Source of the DNA: Micromonospora pisi
GTDB lineage: Bacteria > Actinomycetota > Actinomycetes > Mycobacteriales > Micromonosporaceae
Direction of reading: 5' to 3'
Length of the DNA stretch: 64,000 nucleotides
Assembly: GCF_003633685.1 (NCBI RefSeq)
Contig: NZ_RBKT01000001.1
Coordinates: 4,712,001-4,776,000 of the forward strand
Shown here piece by piece: positions 8,909 through 17,442 of this stretch (position 1 is the first letter of the stretch; every line of letters starts with the position of its first letter). A model generated the notes under the pieces. That model worked only from the letters and a program-made list of their open reading frames with translations, did not search any database and had not been told where the DNA came from. The position numbers were made by a program, and so were the translations under genes.

Positions 8909-8950
8909 TGACACTGACAAGCTGTGTTCGACTCACCCCGGGAGCCCGCC

Positions 8951-9355
8951 GTGACACCGGAAACCCGCATCAGCGCCGCCATTTTGCTCATCACGGTCGG
9001 CACCATCGCCTTTGGTGGATTGTCGCTGCTGATGAACCTGGTTCGCCGCATACCCGGTTACCTGGACAATCCGGTACGCCGCGCGCTCTGGACCGCCGGT
9101 CACGCCCACGCCGGAGTTCTTGTGCTCCTGGCCCTGGTCGCTCTCCTCTATCTCGACCAGGCGGACTATTCGGACGGACTCAAGACGCTGGTCCGGGTCC
9201 TCTTTGTCGCCGCCCCGATCCTGATGCCACTCGGTTTCTTCCTTTCCGTCGTCCGTCCGTCGGATACCAAGCCGAACAAGCTGATCTGGCTGGTGGGGGT
9301 TGGTGGGGCCAGCCTGACCGCCGGAACCCTGCTGCTCGGCATCGGCCTGCTCTGA
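8951..9355 (+). CDS. Small four-helix membrane protein, unknown function
   Basis: A 134-residue protein with four predicted membrane helices: residues 5-28, 44-65, 76-96 and 109-132. The second helix begins with a histidine pair in GHAHAGVL, which could bind haem or metal, but this is a guess. I do not recognise the family with confidence. GTG at 8951 is preferred over GTG at 8924 because GGGAG lies 7 bases upstream. The gene is monocistronic, with intergenic gaps of 126 bases before it and 167 after it. Confidence 0.7.
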   Translation: MTPETRISAAILLITVGTIAFGGLSLLMNLVRRIPGYLDNPVRRALWTAGHAHAGVLVLLALVALLYLDQADYSDGLKTLVRVLFVAAPILMPLGFFLSVVRPSDTKPNKLIWLVGVGGASLTAGTLLLGIGLL

Positions 9356-9522
9356 CGAGCGACTCCAAGCGGTGAATTGCGTCGATGATTGGAAATTCGG
9401 GCGTAGCGGATTTGTGTGGATTGGCCTATCGGGGTTGCCTGGCCGACACAAACCCCTTAACCTCGCCAAGTCATCCGTGATCAACATTCCGGGCGACTTC
9501 CACACCATTTTGAAAGGTGCCC

Positions 9523-11097
9523 ATGCGCCCCTTCATGACCCTGTCCCGGATCGGTCTGGCCACCGCCGTGACCGGACTGGCCGTTGTAGGCGCCGTCGCG
9601 CCGGCTGCCGCGCGCGAAGCCGCCCCGGCCCATACCTGGGTGAGCCCGTCACTTCCACCGCTCACCAACGTTTCCACTGATGCCACGAAGCCGAAGACGA
9701 TCAAGGTTGGGGTCTTCAATCAGACCTCCCTGGCGGCCCGCGACATCACGATCAAGATCGACGCCTCCCGGTTGCCGGCACGTATCGCCGCCGTGCTGCC
9801 CGGCCCGGACCAGGGCTGCGCCGCGTCTGGCGCGGTGGCAACCTGCCAGCTGTCGGAACTCGCCGGCGACGCCACCCACGTGTACACCATGGGTGTCGGC
9901 CCCAGCGGCGTCGAGAGCGGTGAGTGGGGCGGAAACATCAGCGTGACCTCGCGGGCGTCGAACAGCCCCGGCGAGCAGTCGACCGAGGGGCTGGTACAGC
10001 TCACCGGACCCGGCATCGACCTGGTCATCGGCGGCATCGACGATCTTGCGGTTGCCCCCGGTGCCTCGACCGACGTGCCGATCGCACTGCGCAACGAGGG
10101 CAACGTCACCGCAGATGGAGTCGCCGTCGTACTCCACGCGTACGACCACAACCTCGAACTGCCGAACACCTACAGCAACTGCTCCGACGATCCGGACTTC
10201 CTGGAAGTGGTCTGCTTCTTCGACCAGCCGGTCGGCGCGGACGAGACCTTCGTCGTCGACCCGGCGACGCCGCTGAAGCTCAAGGTGTCCGACACGGCGC
10301 CGGGCCCGTACTCGTACGGGGCCGGCGCGGTGGTGGTTCCGCTGAACGACGAAGCCCTGGCGCAGAAGGCCGGGGCGGCCAAGTCCGCCGGTGGCAAGAA
10401 GCTCCGGCTGATTCCGGCGGGCAACCCAGCCGCTCGCGGGGTCGCCGACGACCTGAACTCCGACGACAACGTGGCCGAGTTCAAGGTCAAGGTGCCGTCG
10501 CACGCTGCGGACAGTGCGGCGGTCGGTACCGGGGTCGACGGAGTCACCGGCTCGTCCCTGACGGTCAAGGTCGGTATCCGCAACGACGGGCCGGCGGACA
10601 CCCTCGGCCCGGACGACAACTGGGGCTCCAGCGCGTTGATCAGCCTCCCGGCCGGCCTGGCCGTTCGCAAGGTCGACTCGCGATGTGTACCGGTCATCGA
10701 CGGCAAGCCGGACTGGGAGCAGGGGAGCAGGGTGGACGGCCTCGTCTACCATTGCCGCCCGCTGGAGAGCGTCGCCGTCGGGACCACCGACCTGTTCTCG
10801 TTCACCGTCGAGATCACCGGTCCTGCCGGCGCGGCCGGCTCGATCGTCGTTGACGGCGGGGTGCAGGATGCGAACGCCGCGAACAACACTGCCGCGATCA
10901 CGCTCACGACCGGTGACGGTGGTTCCGGTGACGGTGGTTCCGGCGACGGCGACGGCGGTGCGGGTGCCGGCGGTGGACTGCCGGTGACCGGTGCCAGTGC
11001 CGGTGCGATCGCGGTCGGCGGCATCCTGCTGCTCGGCGCGGGTGTCACGGCGCTCGTGGTGGCCCGGCGCCGTCGGATCGTCACGGTCGTCGACTGA
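9523..11097 (+). CDS. Secreted surface protein with CARDB/DUF11-like repeats and LPVTG anchor
   Basis: A 524-residue cell-surface protein. A signal peptide (residues 1-27, ending AAAREA) is followed by three beta-rich repeats resembling CARDB/DUF11 domains: phrases such as VPIALRNEGN, VKVGIRNDGP and NAANNTAAI recur. A Gly/Asp-rich linker follows, then the sorting signal LPVTG (from residue 486), a hydrophobic helix and an Arg-rich tail. A sortase of class E type would be expected to anchor it. ATG 9523 is chosen because GAAAGG lies five bases upstream; the GTG at 9517 would overlap that site. A strong hairpin follows the stop. The protein at 61487 has the same layout. Confidence 0.85.
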   Translation: MRPFMTLSRIGLATAVTGLAVVGAVAPAAAREAAPAHTWVSPSLPPLTNVSTDATKPKTIKVGVFNQTSLAARDITIKIDASRLPARIAAVLPGPDQGCAASGAVATCQLSELAGDATHVYTMGVGPSGVESGEWGGNISVTSRASNSPGEQSTEGLVQLTGPGIDLVIGGIDDLAVAPGASTDVPIALRNEGNVTADGVAVVLHAYDHNLELPNTYSNCSDDPDFLEVVCFFDQPVGADETFVVDPATPLKLKVSDTAPGPYSYGAGAVVVPLNDEALAQKAGAAKSAGGKKLRLIPAGNPAARGVADDLNSDDNVAEFKVKVPSHAADSAAVGTGVDGVTGSSLTVKVGIRNDGPADTLGPDDNWGSSALISLPAGLAVRKVDSRCVPVIDGKPDWEQGSRVDGLVYHCRPLESVAVGTTDLFSFTVEITGPAGAAGSIVVDGGVQDANAANNTAAITLTTGDGGSGDGGSGDGDGGAGAGGGLPVTGASAGAIAVGGILLLGAGVTALVVARRRRIVTVVD

Positions 11098-11113
11098 TCT
11101 TCCCCGATCTCCC

Positions 11114-11152
11114 GGTACGGGGGCAGCGGCACCGCGCCGTTGCCCCCGTACC
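11114..11152 (+). terminator. Hairpin after the LPVTG surface protein gene
   Basis: A 17-bp stem (arms 11114-11130 and 11136-11152, one G-U pair) with a 5-base loop lies 16 bases after the stop codon. There is no clear T-run, as is common in high-GC actinomycetes. Confidence 0.75.
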
Positions 11153-11281
11153 CGTTCTCGGTCGTGACCTGGCCCGCCCGAACCCGGCTGCTCGTGACAC
11201 CGGTCATGGCCGGACGGGGCCCCGCGCCGCAGGGCACCCCGGCTGAGTCGACCCGCTCGCCGGTGCGGGAGACTGGCAGTC

Positions 11282-12742
11282 ATGGTGGCCCGTGGTTTCC
11301 CGTACGCCGATCTGAAGGATTTCCTCGCCGCGCTGGAGAGTGCGGGCGAACTGCGCCGGGTGTCCGTGCCGGTCGACCCGACGCTGGAGATCAGCGAGGT
11401 GGTGACCCGGACGGTACGGGCGAACGGGCCCGCTCTGCTCTTCGAGCGCCCGACCCGGGGCGAGATGCCGGTGGCGGTCAACCTCTTCGGCACCGAGCGC
11501 CGGATGGCGATGGCTCTCGGTGTGGACCGCCTCGACGAGGTCGGCGACCGGATCGGTGCCCTGGTCAAGCCGGAGTTGCCGGTCGGCTGGTCCGGTATCC
11601 GGGACGGCCTGGGCAAGGTGCTCCAGCTCAAGTCGGTGCCGCCGAAGAAGGTCAAGACCGCCCCCTGTCAGCAGGTCGTCTACCGGGGCGCGGACGTCGA
11701 CCTGAACCGGCTGCCGGGCCTGCAGGTCTGGCCCGGCGACGGCGGGATCTTCCACAACTACGGGCTGACCCACACCAAGCACCCGGAGACCGGCAAGCGC
11801 AACCTCGGCCTCTACCGGTTGCAGCAGCACTCGCAGAACACCCTCGGCATGCACTGGCAGATCCACAAGGACTCCACCGCCCACCACGCGGTCGCCGAAC
11901 GCCGGGGGGAGCGGTTGCCGGTCGCGATCGCCATCGGCAGCGACCCGGTGGTCAGCTACGCCGCCTCCGCCCCACTCCCCGGCGACATCGACGAATACCT
12001 CTTCGCCGGCTTCCTGCGTGGTGAGCGGGTCGAGATGGTCGACTGCCTGACCGTGCCGTTGCAGGTGCCGGCGAACGCGCAGATCGTGCTGGAGGGGTAC
12101 ATCGAGCCGGGCGAGCGGCTACCGGAGGGACCCTTCGGCGACCACACCGGTTTCTACACCCCGGTCGAGCCGTTCCCGGTGATGCACGTCGAGGTGATGA
12201 CGACCCAGCGCGACCCGATCTACCACTCGATCGTCACCTCGCAGCCGCCGCAGGAGGACCACGGGCTGGGCAAGGCCACCGAGCGGATCTTCCTGCCCCT
12301 GCTCAAGCTGATGATCCCGGACATCGTCGACTACGACATGCCCGCCGCCGGGGTGTTCCACAACTGTGTGATCGTCTCGATCCGTAAGCGCTACCCGAAG
12401 CACGCCCAGAAGGTGATGAGCGCGATCTGGGGTGCGCACCTGCTCTCGCTGGCCAAACTGATCGTGGTGGTCGACGAGGACTGCGACGTGCACGACTACT
12501 CCGAGGTCGCGTTCCGCGCCTTCGGCAACGTCGACTACTCGCACGACCTGCTCGTCACCCAGGGGCCGGTGGATCACCTCGACCATTCGTCGTACCAGCA
12601 GTTCTGGGGCGGTAAGGCGGGCGTCGACGCGACCCGGAAGCTCCCCACCGAGGGCTACACCCGAGGTTGGCCGGAGGAGATGACCATGTCGCCCGAGATC
12701 CGGGCACTGGTCGACAAGCGCTGGAAGGAGTACGGAATATGA
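11282..12742 (+). CDS. mqnL: Menaquinone biosynthesis decarboxylase, UbiD family (MqnL-type)
   Basis: A prenylated-FMN-dependent decarboxylase of the UbiD family, 486 residues. The GPFGDHTGFY motif (about residues 281-290) and the ERIFLPLLKL segment typical of UbiD proteins are present. In the futalosine route it is assigned to removal of the carboxyl group after prenylation of 1,4-dihydroxy-6-naphthoate. Context supports this: the prenyltransferase follows 10 bases downstream and the UbiX-type flavin prenyltransferase that makes its cofactor is 2 kb away. The mqnE gene for an earlier step lies at 23 kb. The ATG at 11282 starts a typical N-terminus (GFPYADLKDFL). Confidence 0.92.
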   Translation: MVARGFPYADLKDFLAALESAGELRRVSVPVDPTLEISEVVTRTVRANGPALLFERPTRGEMPVAVNLFGTERRMAMALGVDRLDEVGDRIGALVKPELPVGWSGIRDGLGKVLQLKSVPPKKVKTAPCQQVVYRGADVDLNRLPGLQVWPGDGGIFHNYGLTHTKHPETGKRNLGLYRLQQHSQNTLGMHWQIHKDSTAHHAVAERRGERLPVAIAIGSDPVVSYAASAPLPGDIDEYLFAGFLRGERVEMVDCLTVPLQVPANAQIVLEGYIEPGERLPEGPFGDHTGFYTPVEPFPVMHVEVMTTQRDPIYHSIVTSQPPQEDHGLGKATERIFLPLLKLMIPDIVDYDMPAAGVFHNCVIVSIRKRYPKHAQKVMSAIWGAHLLSLAKLIVVVDEDCDVHDYSEVAFRAFGNVDYSHDLLVTQGPVDHLDHSSYQQFWGGKAGVDATRKLPTEGYTRGWPEEMTMSPEIRALVDKRWKEYGI

Positions 12743-12752
12743 GGCGGGCACA

Positions 12753-13667
12753 GTGAGCGCTGCTACCACCACCGTTGCCGAGCGGCCGGGGCGGGTGAAG
12801 TCCTTCCTGAAGCTGGTCGTGATCGAGCACTCGGTCTTCGCGCTTCCGTTCGCGTTCCTCTCCGCGCTGGCCGCGATGTTCGTCGACGGCGGTCGGGTGC
12901 GTTGGCTCGACCTGCTGCTGATCACCATCGCCATGGTCGGCGCCCGTACCTTCGCCATGGCGGCGAACCGGATCATCGACCGGCGGATCGACGCGCGCAA
13001 TCCGCGTACGGCCGGTCGGGAACTGGTCACCGGGGCGGTGAGTGTCCGGACTGCCTGGACCGGCGCGATCGTCGCCGTGATCGTCTTCCTCGGCGTCGCC
13101 GCCGCGCTCAACCCGCTCTGTTTCGCGCTCGCCCCGCTCGCTGTCGTCCCGCTGGTCGTCTACCCGTACGGCAAGCGGTTCACCGACTGGCCGCACGCGA
13201 TCCTGGCGGTCGCCCAGGCGGTCGGCCCGGTCGGCGCCTGGCTCGCGGTGACCGGCACCTTCTCCGGTTCCGGTCCGGCCTGGCTGCTCGGTGCGGCGGT
13301 CGGCCTCTGGATCGGCGGCTTCGACCTGATCTACGCCTGCCAGGACGCCGAAATCGATCGGGAGATCGGGGTACGCAGCGTCCCCGCCCGGTACGGCAAG
13401 TCGTTCGCGCTGCGCCTGTCGAGCGTGACGCACGTGGTGACGTTCGTGCTCTTCGGCTGGTTCGGTGCGCTGATCGGCCTGGGCTGGCTCTTCTGGATCG
13501 GGCTGGCCCTGACCGCGGTGGCCTTCGTCTACCAGCACCTGGTGGTGACGCCGACCGATCTGTCCCGGGTCAACCGGTCGTTCTTCACCGCCAACGGGTT
13601 CGTCGCGATCGCGCTCTTCTTCTTCGCCCTGTTGGACCTGGTGTTCCGGCTCCACCTGCGGGCCTGA
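12753..13667 (+). CDS. mqnP: UbiA-family prenyltransferase of futalosine menaquinone pathway (MqnP-type)
   Basis: An integral membrane prenyltransferase of 304 residues that attaches the polyprenyl chain to the naphthoate ring. The first Asp-rich motif is NRIIDRRID (Asn72, Asp76, Asp80) and the second is DAEIDREIG (Asp198, Asp202). Eight or nine hydrophobic helices alternate with these loops. The GTG start is 10 bases after the mqnL stop, so the two are co-transcribed. The gene is convergent with the terpene synthase, whose stop lies 14 bases away on the other strand. I infer the specific role from linkage to the UbiD-like and UbiX-like genes. Confidence 0.92.
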   Translation: MSAATTTVAERPGRVKSFLKLVVIEHSVFALPFAFLSALAAMFVDGGRVRWLDLLLITIAMVGARTFAMAANRIIDRRIDARNPRTAGRELVTGAVSVRTAWTGAIVAVIVFLGVAAALNPLCFALAPLAVVPLVVYPYGKRFTDWPHAILAVAQAVGPVGAWLAVTGTFSGSGPAWLLGAAVGLWIGGFDLIYACQDAEIDREIGVRSVPARYGKSFALRLSSVTHVVTFVLFGWFGALIGLGWLFWIGLALTAVAFVYQHLVVTPTDLSRVNRSFFTANGFVAIALFFFALLDLVFRLHLRA

Positions 13668-13681
13668 GCTGGGTTCGGGCG

Positions 13682-14686
13682 CTACCGGAGTTCCGGTGGT
13701 GCGGCGGGCGGCACCGAGACGGTCCGTCCGCCGCTCTGTCGGTAGCGGCTGCTCTCCAGCGACCAGTCGATGGTGCCGCGCACGGAGTACGCCACCCCGT
13801 CCAGGTAGTCGCCCAGCGCCTCGTCGATCCCCGGCCCGAAGGACGGTACGGCCGCCCGCAGCGCGGCGAAGCCGTCCATCGTCCGCTGCCAGCGTCGGAC
13901 CACCGCCTGCACCGCCGCGCGTTCCGGTAGTCCCTCGGCTCGGGCGACCGCGAGCACCAGGTTGTGCCCGCCGGCGGTGGCGGTGTCCCGGGCCAGTGAG
14001 AGCACGTCGTTGAACCAGGAGAGCAGGTCGTTTCCGGTGGTCGCGTATTCGCGTACGGCCGGGTGGTGGTAGACCGCGTCGGGCAGTGGTCGCCCCGTGG
14101 CGAACTCGACCAACGTGTACGAGACGTACGCCGCCGAGGTGGCGCGGCGCAGTTCCACGTACTCGGGCACGGTCGGTTGCCGGCCGACCGCCTTGTTGTC
14201 CGCCTCGATCAGCACCCCGTCGAGGTGGTGGGCGACCGCGTCCACGAACCGGTCCCGGGCGGCCGGGGAGAGCCGTCGGGACGGCACCCGCCATGCGTCG
14301 GTGAGTTGCCGCCGCAGCGGTCCGGTGAAGCCCGGGTGGCGGCTGCGTGGGCCGTTGCGGAGTATCCGCAGGATGCCGTCGCGTAGACCTCGGACGTAGT
14401 CGGGGTCGGGGCCGGCGGTGCCGTCGCAGGCGTCGTCGAGCAGGAAGAACCAGGTGAAGAGCGCGGTGAGGGTGCGTAGGTCGGTGTGGGAGGCGGTCGG
14501 GTAGAGGCGTCCGGCGTAGCGGGCGAAGCCGTGGCGGTGCAGCCGGGCGGCGGCGTGGTCGTCGAGGGGCAACCCGGACCGCCGGAGCCAGCCAGGCAGC
14601 CAATTCTGGACGGAGTCGGCATATGGCGAGATTCTCGATGGAATGGGACAATCGAACTCAATCGACCAGAGTGCCTCGCCGTCCAT
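13682..14686 (-). CDS. Class I terpene synthase
   Basis: A 334-residue class I terpene cyclase. The first metal-binding motif is LLDDACDG (Asp84, Asp85, Asp88), and the second is NDLLSWFND starting at Asn219, with Ser223. The last position is Asp227 where Glu is usual. A pyrophosphate-sensing Arg probably lies in LRRATS (180-181). The N-terminal FDCPIPSRISP stretch is typical of bacterial sesqui- and monoterpene synthases. ATG 14686 is preceded by a strong GGGGAGG seven bases upstream. It lies on the opposite strand between mqnP and the ubiX-like gene, splitting a menaquinone cluster. No P450 or prenyl diphosphate synthase is adjacent, so the product cannot be predicted. Confidence 0.9.
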   Translation of the reverse strand: MDGEALWSIEFDCPIPSRISPYADSVQNWLPGWLRRSGLPLDDHAAARLHRHGFARYAGRLYPTASHTDLRTLTALFTWFFLLDDACDGTAGPDPDYVRGLRDGILRILRNGPRSRHPGFTGPLRRQLTDAWRVPSRRLSPAARDRFVDAVAHHLDGVLIEADNKAVGRQPTVPEYVELRRATSAAYVSYTLVEFATGRPLPDAVYHHPAVREYATTGNDLLSWFNDVLSLARDTATAGGHNLVLAVARAEGLPERAAVQAVVRRWQRTMDGFAALRAAVPSFGPGIDEALGDYLDGVAYSVRGTIDWSLESSRYRQSGGRTVSVPPAAPPELR

Positions 14687-14877
14687 GCCGTCGCCTCCCC
14701 AAACGACCGGTGCCGGGCCTGTCGGAAAGCATGGCAGTTCCACGGCGGTTCGGGCGGCCCCAGCGGTACTCAATCCCGCCTGGTTCGCCGCAATCCTGCC
14801 CTGTTCGATCGGCCCGCCTCCGCTACCGGATGGCCCCCGGTGCCACGGCCGTCAGCCGGACCGGGCAGGCTGGGTGC

Positions 14878-15531
14878 ATGCGCAGGCCGTGGGTGGTGGG
14901 GGTTTCCGGGGCATCGGGTACGCCGTACGCGGCCGCCGTCATCAACGGGCTGCTCGACGCCGGCGCGGCGGTCGACCTGGTGGTCTCCCGGGCGGCCCGG
15001 CTGACCATCCTCGACGAGACCGGCTCTGCGTTCCGTGACGCCCATTGGCGCGACGACCTGGGCACCTGGCTGGGGCGGGACCTCGCCGCGGCGGACCTGG
15101 TCCACTGGCCGGCCGGGGACCTCGCCGCCGGCCCGAGCAGCGGGTCGTACCCGGTGCGCGGGATGGCGGTGGTGCCGGCGAGCACGGCAGCCTGCGCCGG
15201 GATCGCCATCGGGCTCTCCAAGGACCTGTTGCAACGCGCGGCCGAGGTGAACCTGAAGGAGCGCCGACCGGTGGTCGTGGTGCCCCGGGAGACCCCGGTC
15301 ACCCGTAGCCACCTGGAGCATCTGATCGCGTTGCACGACGCCGGGGCGGTGGTGCTGCCCGCGAGCCCCGGCTTCTACGGCGCGGGTGCGTCGGCCACCG
15401 CGCGACAGCTGGTCGACTTCGTCGCCGGCAAGGTCCTCGACGCGCTCGGCGTTCCGCACTCGTTGTTCCGGCGCTGGGCCGGCGAACTCGGCGCCGGCCG
15501 CGACGGCCGGGAATCGGCCGACGACGCCTGA
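14878..15531 (+). CDS. mqnM: UbiX-family flavin prenyltransferase (MqnM-type)
   Basis: Makes prenylated FMN, the cofactor of UbiD-type decarboxylases. The 217-residue protein shows the flavin-binding GVSGASGTPYA start, the VVPASTAACAGIAIGLSKD segment, RRPVVVVPRETP, and the C-terminal FYGAG signature. It is expected to activate the MqnL-type decarboxylase at 11282. The ATG at 14878 begins a family-typical N-terminus, while the longer open frame overlaps the divergent terpene synthase leader. A bidirectional hairpin follows the gene. Confidence 0.92.
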   Translation: MRRPWVVGVSGASGTPYAAAVINGLLDAGAAVDLVVSRAARLTILDETGSAFRDAHWRDDLGTWLGRDLAAADLVHWPAGDLAAGPSSGSYPVRGMAVVPASTAACAGIAIGLSKDLLQRAAEVNLKERRPVVVVPRETPVTRSHLEHLIALHDAGAVVLPASPGFYGAGASATARQLVDFVAGKVLDALGVPHSLFRRWAGELGAGRDGRESADDA

Positions 15532-15567
15532 ATCAGACCGTTACGGCCCGGTTGGGATATTGAGGGT

Positions 15568-15590
15568 ATCGGGCCGGTCCCCGGCCCGAT
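15568..15590. terminator. Bidirectional hairpin between mqnM and bldC
   Basis: Arms ATCGGGCCGG and CCGGCCCGAT, with a 3-base loop; the stem extends through TGAGG/CCTCA with a small bulge. It lies between two convergent stop codons (15531 and 15618). Confidence 0.7.
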
Positions 15591-15617
15591 CCTCAGGTGG
15601 TACTCGCTGGTTGGTTC

Positions 15618-15899
15618 TCAGTGCAGGCCGACGTTGCCGGCACTGGCTGGGCCAGTTCCGGTCGGCGTCGCCGGACCGGCGTTGCGCGGCCGGTTGGCGA
15701 TGTTGTCGTCGACCTCGTCGAGCATGCCCTCGCCCTCGAGCAGGGCACGCACCTCCGACTCGCGGAACCGGCGGTGCCCGCCCGGCGTCCGGATACTGCC
15801 GATCCGTCCGGCCGCAGCCCATCGGGTGACGGTCTTGGGGTCGACGCGGAACAGCGCAGCTACCTCGCCCGGCGTCAGCAGACGATCTCCAGTGTCCAC
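15618..15899 (-). CDS. bldC: BldC-type MerR-like developmental regulator
   Basis: A 93-residue DNA-binding protein with a single winged helix-turn-helix: LLTPGEVAALFRVDPKTVTR, then WAAAGRIGSIRTPGGHRRF, closely matching the BldC family that controls the onset of development in Streptomyces. Streptomyces BldC is about 68 residues; here the C-terminus is extended by about 25 residues of Gly/Pro/Thr-rich sequence. BldC binds direct repeats cooperatively as a head-to-tail array. The ATG at 15899 has GGAGG-like sequence upstream on the minus strand. It is divergent from the Lrp/AsnC gene with a 248-base spacer. Confidence 0.9.
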   Translation of the reverse strand: MDTGDRLLTPGEVAALFRVDPKTVTRWAAAGRIGSIRTPGGHRRFRESEVRALLEGEGMLDEVDDNIANRPRNAGPATPTGTGPASAGNVGLH

Positions 15900-16147
15900 A
15901 GCCCCCTCCTCGCGTCCACGAAGCCCCCGGACTGGTAAGACCGCCCCCGGGACAAAAGTGCCTGCCAGAGCCTTCGGTGGGGACGTACGGCAATTACAGC
16001 ACCGCCAGAGTGTCGTGTCCGGCGAACGCGAAAACGCCCTGAGTGGGAAGTTAGCTCTACCGATATGTGGTTTTTACGTGCTTTGAGCGCGGCCCTCCGC
16101 CTACCGGTCGTTACCCGTCCCATCCACCGGGATAGTGTCTACAGTCC

Positions 16148-16618
16148 GTGGACGCTATAGACCTGGTGCTCGTCAATCTCCTACAGGCAAACGCCCGTCT
16201 CTCCTACGCCGAACTGGCCCGACAGGTCGGCCTCTCCGCGCCTGCCGTACATGAGCGGGTCGGCAAACTGGAGGCGAGCGGAGCCATCCGCGGCTACCGG
16301 GCCGACGTCGAACCGGAGGCGATCGGGCTCGGCGTCACCGCACTGATCGGCATCGTGCAGGATTCCGGCGGCGACACCGACGACGTGCTCTCCGCGCTCC
16401 GCGACATGCCCGAGATCGAATCCTGCTACTTCATGGCCGGCGTCGAGTCGTTCCTGCTCAAGGCAAGGGTGGGCACGATCGCCGAGCTGGAGCAGTTGAT
16501 CGTACGGCTCAACCGGACCGCGGGTGTCGCCTCGACCCGGACCGGGATCGCCCTCTCCACGAAGTGGGAGAACCGGCCGCAGCCGACCACGGCGGAAGTC
16601 CCGAACCGCCCAGCCTGA
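16148..16618 (+). CDS. Lrp/AsnC-family transcriptional regulator
   Basis: A 156-residue regulator with an N-terminal helix-turn-helix (LSYAELARQVGLSAPAVHER, residues 19-38) and a C-terminal RAM/AsnC ligand-binding domain (residues 65-140, containing SCYFMAGVESFLLKARV). The C-terminus ends in a short disordered tail. An Lrp-type gene beside the mqn genes is also seen in other actinomycetes, so a link to amino-acid or menaquinone metabolism is possible, but the effector is unknown. The GTG start has no ribosome binding site, and TAGTGT lies at 16133-16138. The transcript may therefore be leaderless. Confidence 0.88.
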   Translation: MDAIDLVLVNLLQANARLSYAELARQVGLSAPAVHERVGKLEASGAIRGYRADVEPEAIGLGVTALIGIVQDSGGDTDDVLSALRDMPEIESCYFMAGVESFLLKARVGTIAELEQLIVRLNRTAGVASTRTGIALSTKWENRPQPTTAEVPNRPA

Positions 16619-16671
16619 GCCCCGTTCCCCGGCTCAGCTCCCGGTCCGGGGTCCCGGTTCGGTGTCCCGGC

Positions 16672-17310
16672 TCAGCGGCGTACCTCGGTCCCGACCCGCT
16701 CGGCCAGGCCGGGATAGTCGACCACGTAGCCGTCCTGGTCGAGCCGCAGCTCCGCGTCGAAACCGTTGTCCGCAAAACGTACGTTGCCGCCCTCCAGCAC
16801 CGTGTAGACCTGCTCGGAGGGGACCACGACCAGGCTCGGCACCAGCACCCAGGCGACCGTGAGCCGGTGCACGGCGCCCGGCGTCGCGGCGCGCAGACCG
16901 AGCCGGCGTACCGGCAGGGTGTTGAACAGCGGTGCACCGCCGAGGTCGACATCGAGCGCGTCGGCCAACCGGTGCGCCTCCTCGATCCCCGGGATGCCGG
17001 CCGGAGGCTTTCCGACGGCGGCCAGCGCGGCGTCGAGGTCGCCCTGCTCGGCGGTGCTGGCCCGCCACCGCCCGGCCGCCCGTTCCAGCCGGATGCTGCG
17101 CAACCAGCCCGCACCCTCGACGCTGACCTCCATACGTACCGTCGCCCAGGTCTCGTCGGTGGTCACCTCGTACCGGCAGGTGTAGGGGAGCGGGTCCACC
17201 GCCAGCGCCACACCCCGGGCGAGCAGCCCGCGCCGGTCGTCGAGAAGCACATGGTCGGCGCCGGGCACGTCGGTACGGTTCCAGAGCAGCGATCTCGGCA
17301 TCATCGGCAT
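16672..17310 (-). CDS. Putative glycolipid-binding domain protein
   Basis: A 212-residue cytoplasmic protein matching the putative glycolipid-binding family (PF06475 type). It has an early YTCRYEVTTDETWATVR strand pair, and then PGIEEAHRLADALDVDLGGAP followed by NTLPVRRLGL, the family signature. It ends DQDGYVVDYPGLAERV. No signal peptide or membrane helix is present. Function in bacteria is unknown; the family name rests on weak structural evidence. The gene is followed on the minus strand by the convergent Lrp gene and preceded by the helicase terminator. Confidence 0.8.
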   Translation of the reverse strand: MPMMPRSLLWNRTDVPGADHVLLDDRRGLLARGVALAVDPLPYTCRYEVTTDETWATVRMEVSVEGAGWLRSIRLERAAGRWRASTAEQGDLDAALAAVGKPPAGIPGIEEAHRLADALDVDLGGAPLFNTLPVRRLGLRAATPGAVHRLTVAWVLVPSLVVVPSEQVYTVLEGGNVRFADNGFDAELRLDQDGYVVDYPGLAERVGTEVRR

Positions 17311-17374
17311 AGCCGGGACGTTACCGCCGGAAAGACGCCCACGCCGGCCGCGCTGCCGCCAGCAACGACAAAAA

Positions 17375-17417
17375 CGGCGGGCGGACGATGTGGTCGAGCC
17401 ACGTCGTCCGCCCGCCG
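17375..17417 (-). terminator. Rho-independent terminator of the DEAD-box helicase gene
   Basis: A 19-bp stem (arms 17375-17393 and 17399-17417, one G-U pair) with a TCGAG loop. Read on the minus strand it is followed by TTTTT, a canonical intrinsic terminator. It begins 25 bases after the helicase stop. Confidence 0.92.
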
Positions 17418-17442
17418 CAAGGTCGGTCAGGCCGGCTGAAGA

